From: Phycisphaerales bacterium
GTDB lineage: Bacteria > Planctomycetota > Phycisphaerae > SM23-33
Length of the DNA: 25,502 nt
Direction: 5' to 3'
Assembly (NCBI GenBank): GCA_003171235.1
Contig: PMYM01000069.1
Coordinates: 1-25,502 of the forward strand
In this document: piece by piece, positions 1 through 11,053 of the stretch
Numbering within the stretch: the stretch's first letter is position 1
How the letters are laid out: each line of letters opens with the position of its first letter
Translations under genes and position numbers: made by a program
The notes under the pieces: model-generated
The model's database searches: none
What the model was told of the DNA's origin: nothing
What the model saw: the letters and a program-made list of their open reading frames with translations, nothing else

Positions 1-2
1 TC

Positions 3-3992
<3,990 letters not shown>

Positions 3993-4002
3993 CATGGCGG
4001 CA

Positions 4003-4040
4003 ACAGCCCTGCGGCCCCAGAGGTTGGCCCAGGCGGCTGT
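4003..4040 (+). other. Intercistronic hairpin upstream of rpsL
   Basis: In the 78-bp rpoC-rpsL gap, ACAGCCCTG (4003-4011) can pair with CAG-gc-GGCTGT (4030-4040, two-base bulge). An inner GGCC/GGCC pair (4013-4016 with 4026-4029) can extend the stem. There is no T-run after it, so it does not look like an intrinsic terminator. It may be an mRNA processing or attenuation structure in the str-type leader; this is inference. Confidence 0.35.
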
Positions 4041-4070
4041 GCCACGCAAGAGAAAGAGGTTTCGAGAAAG

Positions 4071-4442
4071 ATGCCGACGGTAAACCAGTTAACCAAGAAG
4101 CCGCGCGTGGTGCAGGTGGCCAAGAAGAAGAACGTGGCCCTGAATTCCTGCCCGCAGAAGCGCGGGGTTTGTCTGTTGGTCAAGACTATGACGCCCAAGA
4201 AGCCAAACTCCGCCCTGCGGAAGGTGGCCCGCGTCCGCCTGTCCAACGGCAAGGAAGTGACGGCCTACATTCCCGGGGTCGATCACAACCTGCAAGAGCA
4301 CAGCATCGTGCTGGTGCGCGGCGGGAGAGTCAAGGATCTGCCGGGCGTGCGCTATCACATCATTCGTGGAGCGCTGGACGCCGCCGGCGTCGAAGGCCGC
4401 CGCCAGGGCCGCAGTCTGTATGGCGCCAAGAAGGGCAAGTAA
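4071..4442 (+). CDS. rpsL: 30S ribosomal protein S12
   Basis: S12 sits at the decoding centre of the 30S subunit and affects accuracy. The 123-residue product has the family hallmarks: PTVNQL at the N-terminus, ALNSCPQKRGVC, TPKKPNSALRKVARV, HNLQEHS and RGGRVKDLPGVRYH, ending RRQGRSLYGAKK. The two lysines whose mutation gives streptomycin resistance in other bacteria (in TPKKPNS and GRVKDLPG) are wild-type here, as is the Asp that is methylthiolated in some bacteria (VKDLPG). The loop before HNLQEHS reads GVD rather than the commoner GEG. It lies 12 bp before rpsG, the standard str-operon order. The ATG is supported by the conserved PTVNQL start. Confidence 0.98.
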   Translation: MPTVNQLTKKPRVVQVAKKKNVALNSCPQKRGVCLLVKTMTPKKPNSALRKVARVRLSNGKEVTAYIPGVDHNLQEHSIVLVRGGRVKDLPGVRYHIIRGALDAAGVEGRRQGRSLYGAKKGK

Positions 4443-4454
4443 CGAGGCACGAGT

Positions 4455-4931
4455 ATGGCTTTCAAAAAATGGACAGCATCGATCAAACAACTCACCGGCG
4501 ACCCGCGCTTCAACAGCAAGCTGGTGGCCAAGTTCATCAACTGCCTGATGTACGACGGCAATAAGGCCGTGGCCCAGAAGGTGGTGTACGAGGCCATGGA
4601 CATCATCGCCCAGAAGACCCAGGAAGCCCCGCCGCTGGAAATCTTTGAGAAGGCCCTGGAGAACGTCAAGCCTCTCATCGAAGTGCGCAGCCGGCGCGTC
4701 GGCGGCGCCAACTACCAGGTTCCCATGCAGGTCAACCGCAAGCGACAGCAGTCGCTGGCCATCCGCTGGATCCTGGAGGCCATCCGCGGCGGCAAGGGTT
4801 CGCCCACCTCGCAGCGCCTGGCCACCGAGTTGATGTCCGCCTTCAAGCGCGAGGGCGCGGCCATGTCCACGCGAGAGAACATCCATCGCATGGCCGAGGC
4901 GAACAAGGCCTTCGCCCATTTTGCGTGGTAA
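4455..4931 (+). CDS. rpsG: 30S ribosomal protein S7
   Basis: S7 nucleates assembly of the 30S head and contacts tRNA in the E site. The product is 158 residues, close to the usual 156. Typical blocks are visible: DPRFNSKLVAKFINCLMYDGNKAVAQ, then EIFEKALENVKPLIEVRSRRVGG, YQVPMQV and IRWILEA. The C-terminal part (MSTRENIHRMAEANKAFAHF) corresponds to the family's KREDTHRMAEANKAFAH segment. It follows rpsL with 12 bp between them. Unlike the compact enterobacterial str operon, 383 bp separate it from fusA, which suggests that fusA has its own transcription or post-transcriptional control. S7 is the usual autoregulator of this operon in E. coli; whether that holds here cannot be read from the sequence. 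Confidence 0.98.
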   Translation: MAFKKWTASIKQLTGDPRFNSKLVAKFINCLMYDGNKAVAQKVVYEAMDIIAQKTQEAPPLEIFEKALENVKPLIEVRSRRVGGANYQVPMQVNRKRQQSLAIRWILEAIRGGKGSPTSQRLATELMSAFKREGAAMSTRENIHRMAEANKAFAHFAW

Positions 4932-4941
4932 TTGCGTTTGC

Positions 4942-4968
4942 CGGCCGAAACTTTGTCGGTTTCGGCCG
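4942..4968 (+). terminator. Perfect 10-bp hairpin after rpsG, no T-run
   Basis: CGGCCGAAAC (4942-4951) and GTTTCGGCCG (4959-4968) form a perfect 10-bp stem with a 7-base loop, starting 11 bases after the rpsG stop. No U-tract follows (CCCGTTCAG), so it is at most a non-canonical terminator or an mRNA 3'-end stabiliser. The stem itself is exact; its role is inferred. Confidence 0.4.
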
Positions 4969-4989
4969 CCCGTTCAGATAGTGGAAGTG

Positions 4990-4995
4990 TATAAT
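4990..4995 (+). promoter_or_regulatory. Possible -10 box for fusA
   Basis: A perfect consensus TATAAT lies in the rpsG-fusA gap, in an AT-richer pocket (GTGTATAATATCC) of an otherwise GC-rich region. No recognisable -35 hexamer occurs at 16-18 bp upstream, where the sequence is the GC-rich foot of the preceding hairpin. A TG dinucleotide is adjacent but one base out of register for an extended -10. If used, the transcript would begin near 5002 and carry a leader of about 310 nt. Confidence 0.3.
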
Positions 4996-5314
4996 ATCCA
5001 GACCGTGGGGCCGGCTTGACCGGCCCCCAAAGCGGTGCTGACCCAATGGCCTGAGCCTGATCGGGCCACCCCGGCTGCCCTCTGTGCGGCGGCCAGGGCC
5101 CACGAGTCTCCCGGCAAAGGGAGCGGGATAAGACAACCGGACCGCCCTGGCATCCAGGGCGGTGTTGCCCCTTCGGTGAACTTGCGTCGCCGTCCGCTCC
5201 GGCTCGTAGCCGGAATTACGGATTACGGTGGTGCGGACCGCGGCTGCAAGCGATCTTGCCGGAGGGCCTTTCCGGGTACAGGGACCGTGGCCGCTTGCGC
5301 AGGTGTTTTTATCT
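4996..5314 (+). other. Gene-free, hairpin-rich fusA leader
   Basis: The stretch from the rpsG stop to fusA (4932-5314, 383 bp) has no convincing gene. This part contains a series of exact stems: GGGGCCGG/CCGGCCCC at 5007-5027 (5-base loop); CTCCC/GGGAG at 5108-5123 (6-base loop); ACCGCCCTGG/CCAGGGCGGT at 5141-5163 (3-base loop); and TCCGGCT/AGCCGGA at 5198-5214, flanked by pairing CCGT (5190-5193) and ACGG (5218-5221). A tandem ATTACGG duplication occurs at 5215-5228. The arrangement resembles a structured mRNA leader, but I match it to no known riboswitch or ribosomal leader family. An in-frame extension of fusA from 5228 exists but lacks family similarity. Confidence 0.45.
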
Positions 5315-7384
5315 ATGTCCAGCATAATCGAAAGAATCCGAAACATCGGCATTGCCGCCCACATAGACGCCGGCAAGACTACCGTCTCCGAGCGCATTCT
5401 GTATTTCACCGGCAAGAGTTACAAGATCGGCGAGGTCCACGACGGCACGGCCGTGATGGACTACCTGCCGGAGGAGCAGGAGCGCGGCATCACCATCACC
5501 TCCGCCGCCACCACCTGCCCCTGGCGGGACCACCAGATCAACCTGATCGACACCCCCGGCCACGTGGACTTCACCATCGAGGTGGAGCGGTCCCTGCGGG
5601 TGCTGGACGGAGCGGTGGCGGTATTCTGCGCCGTCGGCGGCGTAGAGGCCCAGAGCGAGACCGTCTGGCGCCAGGCGGAGCGCTACCACGTGCCCCGGCT
5701 GTGCTTCATCAACAAGATGGACCGTCTGGGGGCGGATTTTGAAACGGTGGTGGGTGAGATCCGTGATCGCCTCTCCGCCAACCCCGTCCCCATCCAGATA
5801 CCCATCGGCCAGGGAGTCGATTTTGTCGGGCAGATCGACCTGATCGAGCGGAAGGCTTACTATTATCGCGAGGCCGAGGTTGCCACCGAGTTGGCGGTGG
5901 AAGAAATTCCCGCCGAGCTTCGCCCCGCCGCCGAAAAGGCCCGCCACGACATGATCGAGGCCATCGCCAGCCTGGACGAGGCGCTGATGGCCAAGTATGT
6001 TCACGAAGAGCCCATCAGCGTAGAGGAGATCAAGGCCGCCTTGCGGCGCTGTGTCATTGCCAAAGGGGTCCAGCCGGTGCTGTGCGGTTCGGCCCTGCGG
6101 CATATGGGCATTCAGCCGCTGCTGGACGCGGTGGTGGATTACCTGCCCAGCCCGCTGGACATGCCCCCCATCATGGGCCAGACCGGCGTCGAAGGTGAAG
6201 AGCCGATCAGCCGGCGGCCAGACCCTGACGAGCCCTTCAGCGGCCTGGTCTTCAAGATCATTGCCGACCAGCACGGCGACCTGTATTTCCTCCGGGTGTA
6301 CAGCGGCACGCTCAAGATCGGGTCGCGCGTGCTTAACGCCACCCGCCAGAAGAAAGAGAATGTTTCCCGCGTGCTGGAGATGCACGCTCGCCAGCGAATC
6401 CAGCGCGAGCAAGCCACGGTCGGGGACATTGTGGCCCTTATCGGGCCTAAGATCAGCCTTACCGGCGACACCCTGTGCGACACCCGCCACCCCATCATCC
6501 TGGAGAAGATGGTATTCCCCAGGCCGGTGATTTCCATGTCCATCGAGCCGGCCAACGCCGCCGAGAAGGACCGGATGGCCGAGGCCCTGGCCACCTTGCG
6601 CCGCGAAGACCCCACCTTCAAGTCCAGCATGGACAACGAAACGGGCCAACTGCTCATCTCGGGCATGGGCGAACTGCACCTGGAGGTGCTGCGCAACAAG
6701 CTGGTGCGGGACATGGGCGTCAACGTCCGCGTGGGCACGCCGCGAGTAGCCTACAGGGAAACCATTACCGTTGCGGCCGAGGCGGAAGGGCGATTCATCC
6801 GTCAGACCGGCGGCCACGGCCAATACGGCGTGGTGTACCTGCGCGTCGAGCCCATGGCCGTCCCCGACTCCAGCGGCGATGCAATCGTATTCGAGAGCGA
6901 AATCAAGCAGGGCGCCATCCCCAGGGAGTACATTCCCTCGGTCGAGCAGGGGGTGATGGACGCCGCAACCAGCGGTCCGCTGGCCGGCTATCCCGTCACC
7001 GGCGTAAGGGTCACGCTGCTGGATGGCAAGTACCACCCGGTCGATTCCAGCGACCTGGCCTTCCAGCAGGCGGGGTCTTTGGGTTTCCGGGAGGCGATTT
7101 CCAAGGCCCGCCCGATATTCCTTGAGCCTATCATGCGCCTGGAAGTGGTTATGCCAGAGTCGTACATGGGCGCGGTGGCGGGCGACCTGAACAGCCGCCG
7201 GGCCGAAATCACCCATATGGAGCATCGCGGCAACTACTGCAAGGTTGAGGCGAGAGCGCCGCTGGCTTCCATGTTTGGCTATTCGACTGTGCTTCGGAGT
7301 CTTACCCAGGGTCGCGGCACCTCCAGCATGGAGCCGCTGACCTACGGATATGTGCCGCCGGAAGTGGCGGCCAAGCTGGCCTAG
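5315..7384 (+). CDS. fusA: Translation elongation factor G (spdEFG1-like)
   Basis: EF-G is a GTPase that drives mRNA-tRNA translocation on the ribosome. From the ATG at 5315 the product is 689 residues (E. coli 704). GTPase motifs are G1 AHIDAGKT (residues 15-22), switch II DTPGH (79-83) and NKMD (133-136); switch I contains QERGITITSA. Domain II and the domain IV/V blocks (GGHGQYGVV, ISGMGELHLEV, LEPIMRLEV, YGYVPPEV) are present. The ATG is chosen because MSSIIERIRNIGIAAHIDAGKTT matches the family start. AGGTG at 5301-5305 serves as the ribosome binding site; the 29 upstream in-frame residues look like non-coding sequence. The variants MDYLPEEQERG and IEVERSLRVLDGAVAVFCAVGG resemble spdEFG1/mitochondrial EF-G1 more than E. 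coli EF-G. No tuf gene follows. Confidence 0.97.
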   Translation: MSSIIERIRNIGIAAHIDAGKTTVSERILYFTGKSYKIGEVHDGTAVMDYLPEEQERGITITSAATTCPWRDHQINLIDTPGHVDFTIEVERSLRVLDGAVAVFCAVGGVEAQSETVWRQAERYHVPRLCFINKMDRLGADFETVVGEIRDRLSANPVPIQIPIGQGVDFVGQIDLIERKAYYYREAEVATELAVEEIPAELRPAAEKARHDMIEAIASLDEALMAKYVHEEPISVEEIKAALRRCVIAKGVQPVLCGSALRHMGIQPLLDAVVDYLPSPLDMPPIMGQTGVEGEEPISRRPDPDEPFSGLVFKIIADQHGDLYFLRVYSGTLKIGSRVLNATRQKKENVSRVLEMHARQRIQREQATVGDIVALIGPKISLTGDTLCDTRHPIILEKMVFPRPVISMSIEPANAAEKDRMAEALATLRREDPTFKSSMDNETGQLLISGMGELHLEVLRNKLVRDMGVNVRVGTPRVAYRETITVAAEAEGRFIRQTGGHGQYGVVYLRVEPMAVPDSSGDAIVFESEIKQGAIPREYIPSVEQGVMDAATSGPLAGYPVTGVRVTLLDGKYHPVDSSDLAFQQAGSLGFREAISKARPIFLEPIMRLEVVMPESYMGAVAGDLNSRRAEITHMEHRGNYCKVEARAPLASMFGYSTVLRSLTQGRGTSSMEPLTYGYVPPEVAAKLA

Positions 7385-7448
7385 AGTGCCATGAATGTGC
7401 GGCTTTAGTCCAAGACCTAAAATATTTCCGGAAAAAAGCCAACGGCAA

Positions 7449-7476
7449 TTGACAAAAACGCCTTATTCGCTATCGT
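7449..7476 (+). promoter_or_regulatory. Sigma70-type promoter for the S10 cluster
   Basis: The fusA-rpsJ gap has a perfect -35 box TTGACA (7449-7454) and, after 16 bp, TATCGT (7471-7476), a 4 of 6 match to TATAAT. The surrounding stretch (about 7385-7490) is clearly more AT-rich than the flanking genes. Transcription would start near 7484, giving an rpsJ leader of about 55 nt. No clear fusA terminator is seen: GGCTTT (7401-7406) and AAAGCC (7435-7440) could pair around a small TTTCCGGAAA palindrome, but this is weak. Confidence 0.6.
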
Positions 7477-7495
7477 AGTTAGTCTTTGCAAGTTC

Positions 7496-7519
7496 CCGGC
7501 TTATGGCCGCTTAAGCCGG
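7496..7519 (+). promoter_or_regulatory. Hairpin in the S10-cluster leader
   Basis: CCGGCTTA (7496-7503) and TAAGCCGG (7512-7519) form a perfect 8-bp stem with an 8-base loop. It lies about 12 bases after the predicted transcription start and 8 bases before the GGAGAG ribosome binding site (7528-7533). Its place resembles the leader where L4 acts in E. coli, but this leader is much shorter and no L4 target can be recognised. Confidence 0.4.
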
Positions 7520-7539
7520 AGTCCACCGGAGAGTCACTG

Positions 7540-7845
<306 letters not shown>

Positions 7846-7939
7846 CGGCAGCGTGGACGTTCCTGCGTGTTGCCTTGGCCCCGACGGGCCAGGGGTCAGG
7901 CTGGGACGGCCGGGCGCCGCAGTGCCAAAGAGTGAAGCT

Positions 7940-8608
7940 ATGTATCCCGCATTAATCGGCAAGAAGATCGGCATGACCCAGGTGTTCGACGCCTCGGGTG
8001 CGGTGCTGCCGGTGACGGTGGTGCAGGCCGGGCCGTGCGTGGTGCTCCAACTCAAGGACGCCGCCCGCGACGGTTACCAGGCCGTGCAACTGGGTTATGA
8101 GGACCTCAAGCCCCAGCGAGCCACCCGCCCGCAGATCGGCCACGCCGCCAAGGCCAAGACCTCCGCCAAGCGCGTCCTCCGCGAAATTCGGCTGGACGGG
8201 CTTACTGTGGATGCCCAGATGGGGCAGACCTGGACCGTCAGCGTTTTCAAAGATGTGCCCTACGTCGATGTCAGCGGCACCACCAAGGGCAAAGGTTTTC
8301 AGGGCGTGATGAAGCGCCATAATTTCGGCGGCCAACCCGCCAGCCACGGCACCGAGCGCAAACACCGCAGCCCCGGCGGCATCGGCAGCCACGGCTGCGA
8401 CCGCGGTCGCGGCGGAAACATCAAGAAGGGCAAGCGAATGGCCGGGCATATGGGCTTCGACCACAGCACCAGCCGCAATCATCCGCTGGTGGCCGTGGAC
8501 GAAGAGAATAACCTGCTGCTGATCAAGGGCCCGCTGCCCGGTCCCAACGGCGGCTACTTGTTTGTCCGCAAGAGCAAAACCGCCCGCGTAGCCAAGGGCG
8601 CCAAGTAA
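7940..8608 (+). CDS. rplC: 50S ribosomal protein L3
   Basis: L3 nucleates 50S assembly and reaches toward the peptidyl transferase centre. The start at 7940 gives 222 residues beginning MYPALIGKKIGMTQVFD, the typical start; the in-frame extension back to 7853 lacks similarity, although a GTG at 7922 cannot be excluded. The family core follows: GTTKGKGFQGVMKRHNF, GGQPASHGTERKHRSPGGIG, KKGKRMAGHMG and NLLLIKGPLPGPNGG. The loop between GGIG and KKGKRMAGHMG reads SHGCDRGRGGNI and lacks the Gln that is methylated in E. coli L3. The 94-bp gap from rpsJ is the largest in the first part of the cluster. Only a weak purine-rich ribosome binding site (AAAGAG, 7927-7932) is seen. Confidence 0.97.
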   Translation: MYPALIGKKIGMTQVFDASGAVLPVTVVQAGPCVVLQLKDAARDGYQAVQLGYEDLKPQRATRPQIGHAAKAKTSAKRVLREIRLDGLTVDAQMGQTWTVSVFKDVPYVDVSGTTKGKGFQGVMKRHNFGGQPASHGTERKHRSPGGIGSHGCDRGRGGNIKKGKRMAGHMGFDHSTSRNHPLVAVDEENNLLLIKGPLPGPNGGYLFVRKSKTARVAKGAK

Positions 8609-8619
8609 GCGAATAGGGT

Positions 8620-9255
8620 ATGACGATGCTGGAAGTTCCAGTTTATAACATCGCCGGCGAAAAGATCGACACGCTGAAGATCAGCGACGATCGCTTCGGC
8701 ACTACCGTCAACGTCGACCTGGTCAAGCAGGCGGTGGTCATTTATCACGCCCGCCAGCGCCAAGGCACCGCGGCCACCAAGGGCCGGGGCGATGTGGAAG
8801 GCTCCACCAAGAAGCTGTTCGCCCAGAAGCACACCGGCAACGCCCGCCGCGGTTCCATCCGCACCAACATCATGCGTGGCGGCGGCGTGGGCTTCCCCAA
8901 GCGGCCGCATAAGTACCTCAAGGACCTGCCCCGCACCATGAGGCGCAAGGCCCTGGATTCGGCGATCCTGGCGAAGATTCTGGGAGAGGACCTGCTGGTG
9001 GTGGACGGGCTCAAGCTCGAGGCCCCCAAGACCAAGACCGTCGCGACCGTTCTTTCCAAGCTCAAGATTACCCGTTCCTGCCTGCTGACCTTGCCCGAGC
9101 ATGACCCCGTGCTCTGGAAGAGCGCGCGAAATATCCCCGACCTGACCGTCTGCCGGGCGGCGGAACTCAATGCCTTTACCGTGGCGACCCGGCAGAAGAT
9201 GCTGGTGACGCGCCAGGCCATGGACCAGATTATTAGCGGGCCCAGCCAGCCATGA
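8620..9255 (+). CDS. rplD: 50S ribosomal protein L4
   Basis: L4 binds 23S rRNA domain I and lines the exit tunnel; in E. coli it also represses the S10 operon. The product is 211 residues. The N-terminal VPVYNIAGEKI, the DLVKQAVVIYHARQRQGTAATKGRG block and the tunnel-loop region (QKHTGNARRGS, GGGVGFPKRPHKY) are typical, and LVVDGL lies in the C-terminal half. Two ATGs compete: 8620 and 8626. The second is better spaced from TAGGG (8614-8618) and would give 209 residues. The stop overlaps the rplW start as ATGA, implying translational coupling. Confidence 0.97.
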   Translation: MTMLEVPVYNIAGEKIDTLKISDDRFGTTVNVDLVKQAVVIYHARQRQGTAATKGRGDVEGSTKKLFAQKHTGNARRGSIRTNIMRGGGVGFPKRPHKYLKDLPRTMRRKALDSAILAKILGEDLLVVDGLKLEAPKTKTVATVLSKLKITRSCLLTLPEHDPVLWKSARNIPDLTVCRAAELNAFTVATRQKMLVTRQAMDQIISGPSQP

Positions 9256-9536
9256 AAAACGACATCTACAACGTGATCATTCGTCCGCTGGTGACCGAGA
9301 AGGGCACTCACCAGAGCGAGCGGCTCAATGCCTACGCCTTCCACGTCAACCCGGACGCCAACAAGGCCCAGATCAAGCAGGCCATCGAAAAGATCTATAA
9401 CGTAAAGGTTCGCGAAGTGCGCACCGCCAACCGCAAGGGCAAGAGCCGCCGGGTTGGTTACCGCTACGGCACCACCAGCCACTGGAAAAAGGCTGTGGTC
9501 GTGCTGCAGAGCGATTTCCGTATCGACTTATTCTAA
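9252..9536 (+). CDS. rplW: 50S ribosomal protein L23
   Basis: L23 sits at the exit of the nascent-chain tunnel, where trigger factor and SRP dock. The 94-residue product starts MKNDIYNVIIRPLVTEKG, contains the NAYAFHVNPDANKAQIKQAIEKIYNVKV block, and ends with a basic YRYGTTSHWKKAVVVL segment. Its ATG overlaps the rplD stop by four bases (ATGA), and rplB starts 18 bp after its stop. Length and position are standard for the S10 cluster; nothing unusual is seen. Confidence 0.97.
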   Translation: MKNDIYNVIIRPLVTEKGTHQSERLNAYAFHVNPDANKAQIKQAIEKIYNVKVREVRTANRKGKSRRVGYRYGTTSHWKKAVVVLQSDFRIDLF

Positions 9537-9554
9537 GCAGAAGGCATCGAAGCC

Positions 9555-10412
9555 ATGGGCATTAAGATTTACAAACCGACCTCCGCTGGGCGACGCAACT
9601 CAAGCGTCAACACCCACGAGGAAGTCACACGCAAGGCGCCGGAGAAGTCGCTGCTGGCGCCGATGCACAAGACCGGTGGCCGGAACAACCAGGGCTTCAC
9701 CACCAGCCGCTTCCGCGGCGGCGGGAACAAGCGGATGTACCGCATCATCGACTTCCGCCGGGACAAGGACGGGCTGGAAGGCACCGTTGCCAGCGTCGAG
9801 TACGATCCCAACCGCTCCTGCCACATCGCCCTGGTGCATTACACCGACGGCGAGAAGCGATATATCCTGGCCCCGCTGGGCCTGAAGGTCGGGCAGAAGA
9901 TTTACAGCGGCGAGAACGCCGAGCCTCGGCTGGGCAACTGCCTGCCGCTGAACAAGATTCCCACCGGCCTGGAAGTGCATAACGTCGAGATGACCCCCGG
10001 CCAGGGAGGCAAACTGGTTCGGACGGCCGGCGGAGTGGCCCGCCTGGCGGCCAAGGAGGGCAAATGGGCCCACCTGGTGCTGCCCTCGGGCGAGCTGCGC
10101 ATGGTTGACGCCGACTGCCGGGCCACCATCGGGCAGTTGGGCAACCTCGACCATGCCAACGTGCGCGTCGGCAAGGCCGGGCGCAGCCGGCATCGCGGCC
10201 GGCGGCCGCACGTCCGCGGCACCGCCCAGAACCCCGTCAGCCACCCCCTAGGCGGCGGCGAAGGCCGCAGCCACGGCGGGCGGCATCCCTGCAGCCCCAC
10301 CGGGAAACTGGCCAAGGGCGGGCGGACGCGGAATCGCCGCAAGACGTCAAACAAGCTTATTCTTCGCCGTCGCCGCAGCGTGCGGTACGGCATCGTGTCG
10401 CTGCCATCATAA
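9555..10412 (+). CDS. rplB: 50S ribosomal protein L2
   Basis: L2 is needed for subunit joining and for a functional peptidyl transferase centre. The product is 285 residues (E. coli 273). It starts MGIKIYKPTSAGRRN and has GGRNNQGFTTSRFRGGG, RIIDFRRDKDG, EYDPNRSCHIALVHY, VHNVEMTPGQGG and RATIGQLGN. Near the C-terminus the family motif HPHGGGEGR reads SHPLGGGEGR: the first His (His229 in E. coli mature numbering) is kept and the second is Leu. A GGRHPCSPTGKLAKGGRTR segment follows, a form I associate with PVC-group L2. rpsS starts 13 bp after the stop. Confidence 0.98.
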   Translation: MGIKIYKPTSAGRRNSSVNTHEEVTRKAPEKSLLAPMHKTGGRNNQGFTTSRFRGGGNKRMYRIIDFRRDKDGLEGTVASVEYDPNRSCHIALVHYTDGEKRYILAPLGLKVGQKIYSGENAEPRLGNCLPLNKIPTGLEVHNVEMTPGQGGKLVRTAGGVARLAAKEGKWAHLVLPSGELRMVDADCRATIGQLGNLDHANVRVGKAGRSRHRGRRPHVRGTAQNPVSHPLGGGEGRSHGGRHPCSPTGKLAKGGRTRNRRKTSNKLILRRRRSVRYGIVSLPS

Positions 10413-10425
10413 CGGGTTTTGAGCA

Positions 10426-10701
10426 ATGTCCAGAAGCTTGAAAAAAGGTCCCTACGTGGTGGAACGGCTCTTTGGGCGGGTCCAGAAGCAGAAGCAGAAC
10501 GGCTCGCGCGACCCGCTGAAGACCTGGGCCCGCTCCTGCACCGTCGTGCCGGAATTCGTGGGCCACACCTTCATGGTGCACAACGGCAAGACCTTCCACC
10601 GCGTATTCGTCACCGAAGACATGGTCGGGCACAAACTGGGTGAGTTCAGCCCCACCCGCATCTTCCGCGGTCACACCATGGTCAAGAAGGAAGAGGCGTA
10701 G
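10426..10701 (+). CDS. rpsS: 30S ribosomal protein S19
   Basis: S19 forms a complex with S13 in the 30S head and contacts the A-site tRNA region and 50S bridge. The 91-residue product begins MSRSLKKGPYVVERL, the family start, and includes KTWARSCTVVPEFVGHTFMVHNGKTF, then VTEDMVGHKLGEFSPTR and FRGH. Length is normal. The upstream region GGGTTTTGAGCA offers only a weak ribosome binding site, so translation may depend on coupling to rplB, whose stop is 13 bp upstream. rplV starts 13 bp downstream. Confidence 0.97.
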   Translation: MSRSLKKGPYVVERLFGRVQKQKQNGSRDPLKTWARSCTVVPEFVGHTFMVHNGKTFHRVFVTEDMVGHKLGEFSPTRIFRGHTMVKKEEA

Positions 10702-10714
10702 TTCAGAGGCGTAT

Positions 10715-11047
10715 ATGGCTTGGAAAGCACAACATTGTTTCGCCCGCGTCAGCCAGCGCAAGGTGCAGCTGATCGTGAACCTCATCCGCGGGCGCAACGT
10801 CAACGACGCCCTGGGGCTGCTGAAGTTCACCCCCAACCGGGCGGCCGTCATGGTCCAGAAGGTCCTCTCCAGCGCCGTGGCCAACGCCGACGAGGCCGAG
10901 GCCGACGTGGACGCGCTGGTGATCAGCCAGGCGTACGTGGACGGGGCCCCGACCATGAAGCGTTTTGAACCCAAGGATCGCGGTCGGTCGCATCCCATCC
11001 TCAAGCGAACCAGCCACATCACCGTGGTTGTGGACGAAGCGAGGTAG
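10715..11047 (+). CDS. rplV: 50S ribosomal protein L22
   Basis: L22 binds all 23S rRNA domains and its beta-hairpin lines the exit tunnel near the macrolide site. From the ATG at 10715, preceded by AGAGG, the product is 110 residues, the usual size. It starts MAWKAQHCFARVSQRKVQLI and has LIRGRNVNDALGLLKFTPNRAA and the tunnel hairpin KRFEPKDRGRSHPILKRTSHITVVV. A longer reading from 10640 overlaps rpsS and lacks similarity. It lies between rpsS and rpsC with very short gaps. Confidence 0.96.
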   Translation: MAWKAQHCFARVSQRKVQLIVNLIRGRNVNDALGLLKFTPNRAAVMVQKVLSSAVANADEAEADVDALVISQAYVDGAPTMKRFEPKDRGRSHPILKRTSHITVVVDEAR

Positions 11048-11053
11048 CAGCGA

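Noticed and set aside
5228..5314. N-terminal extension of EF-G from an upstream GTG
   Set aside because: The 29 residues have no family similarity, and AGGTG is correctly spaced for the ATG at 5315; the region looks like structured leader.
4932..5314. A tRNA or tmRNA gene in the rpsG-fusA gap
   Set aside because: The stems do not form a cloverleaf with a T-loop (TTCGAnt) and CCA-side acceptor pairing; no tRNA signature is found.
5309..7225. 638-codon open frame antisense to fusA
   Set aside because: It lies wholly opposite a clearly conserved gene; long antisense frames are expected in GC-rich coding DNA and the translation has no recognisable fold.
7853..7939. N-terminal extension of L3
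   Set aside because: MYPALIGKKIGMTQ is the normal family start; the upstream residues (Gly/Pro/Arg) look like translated intergenic DNA.
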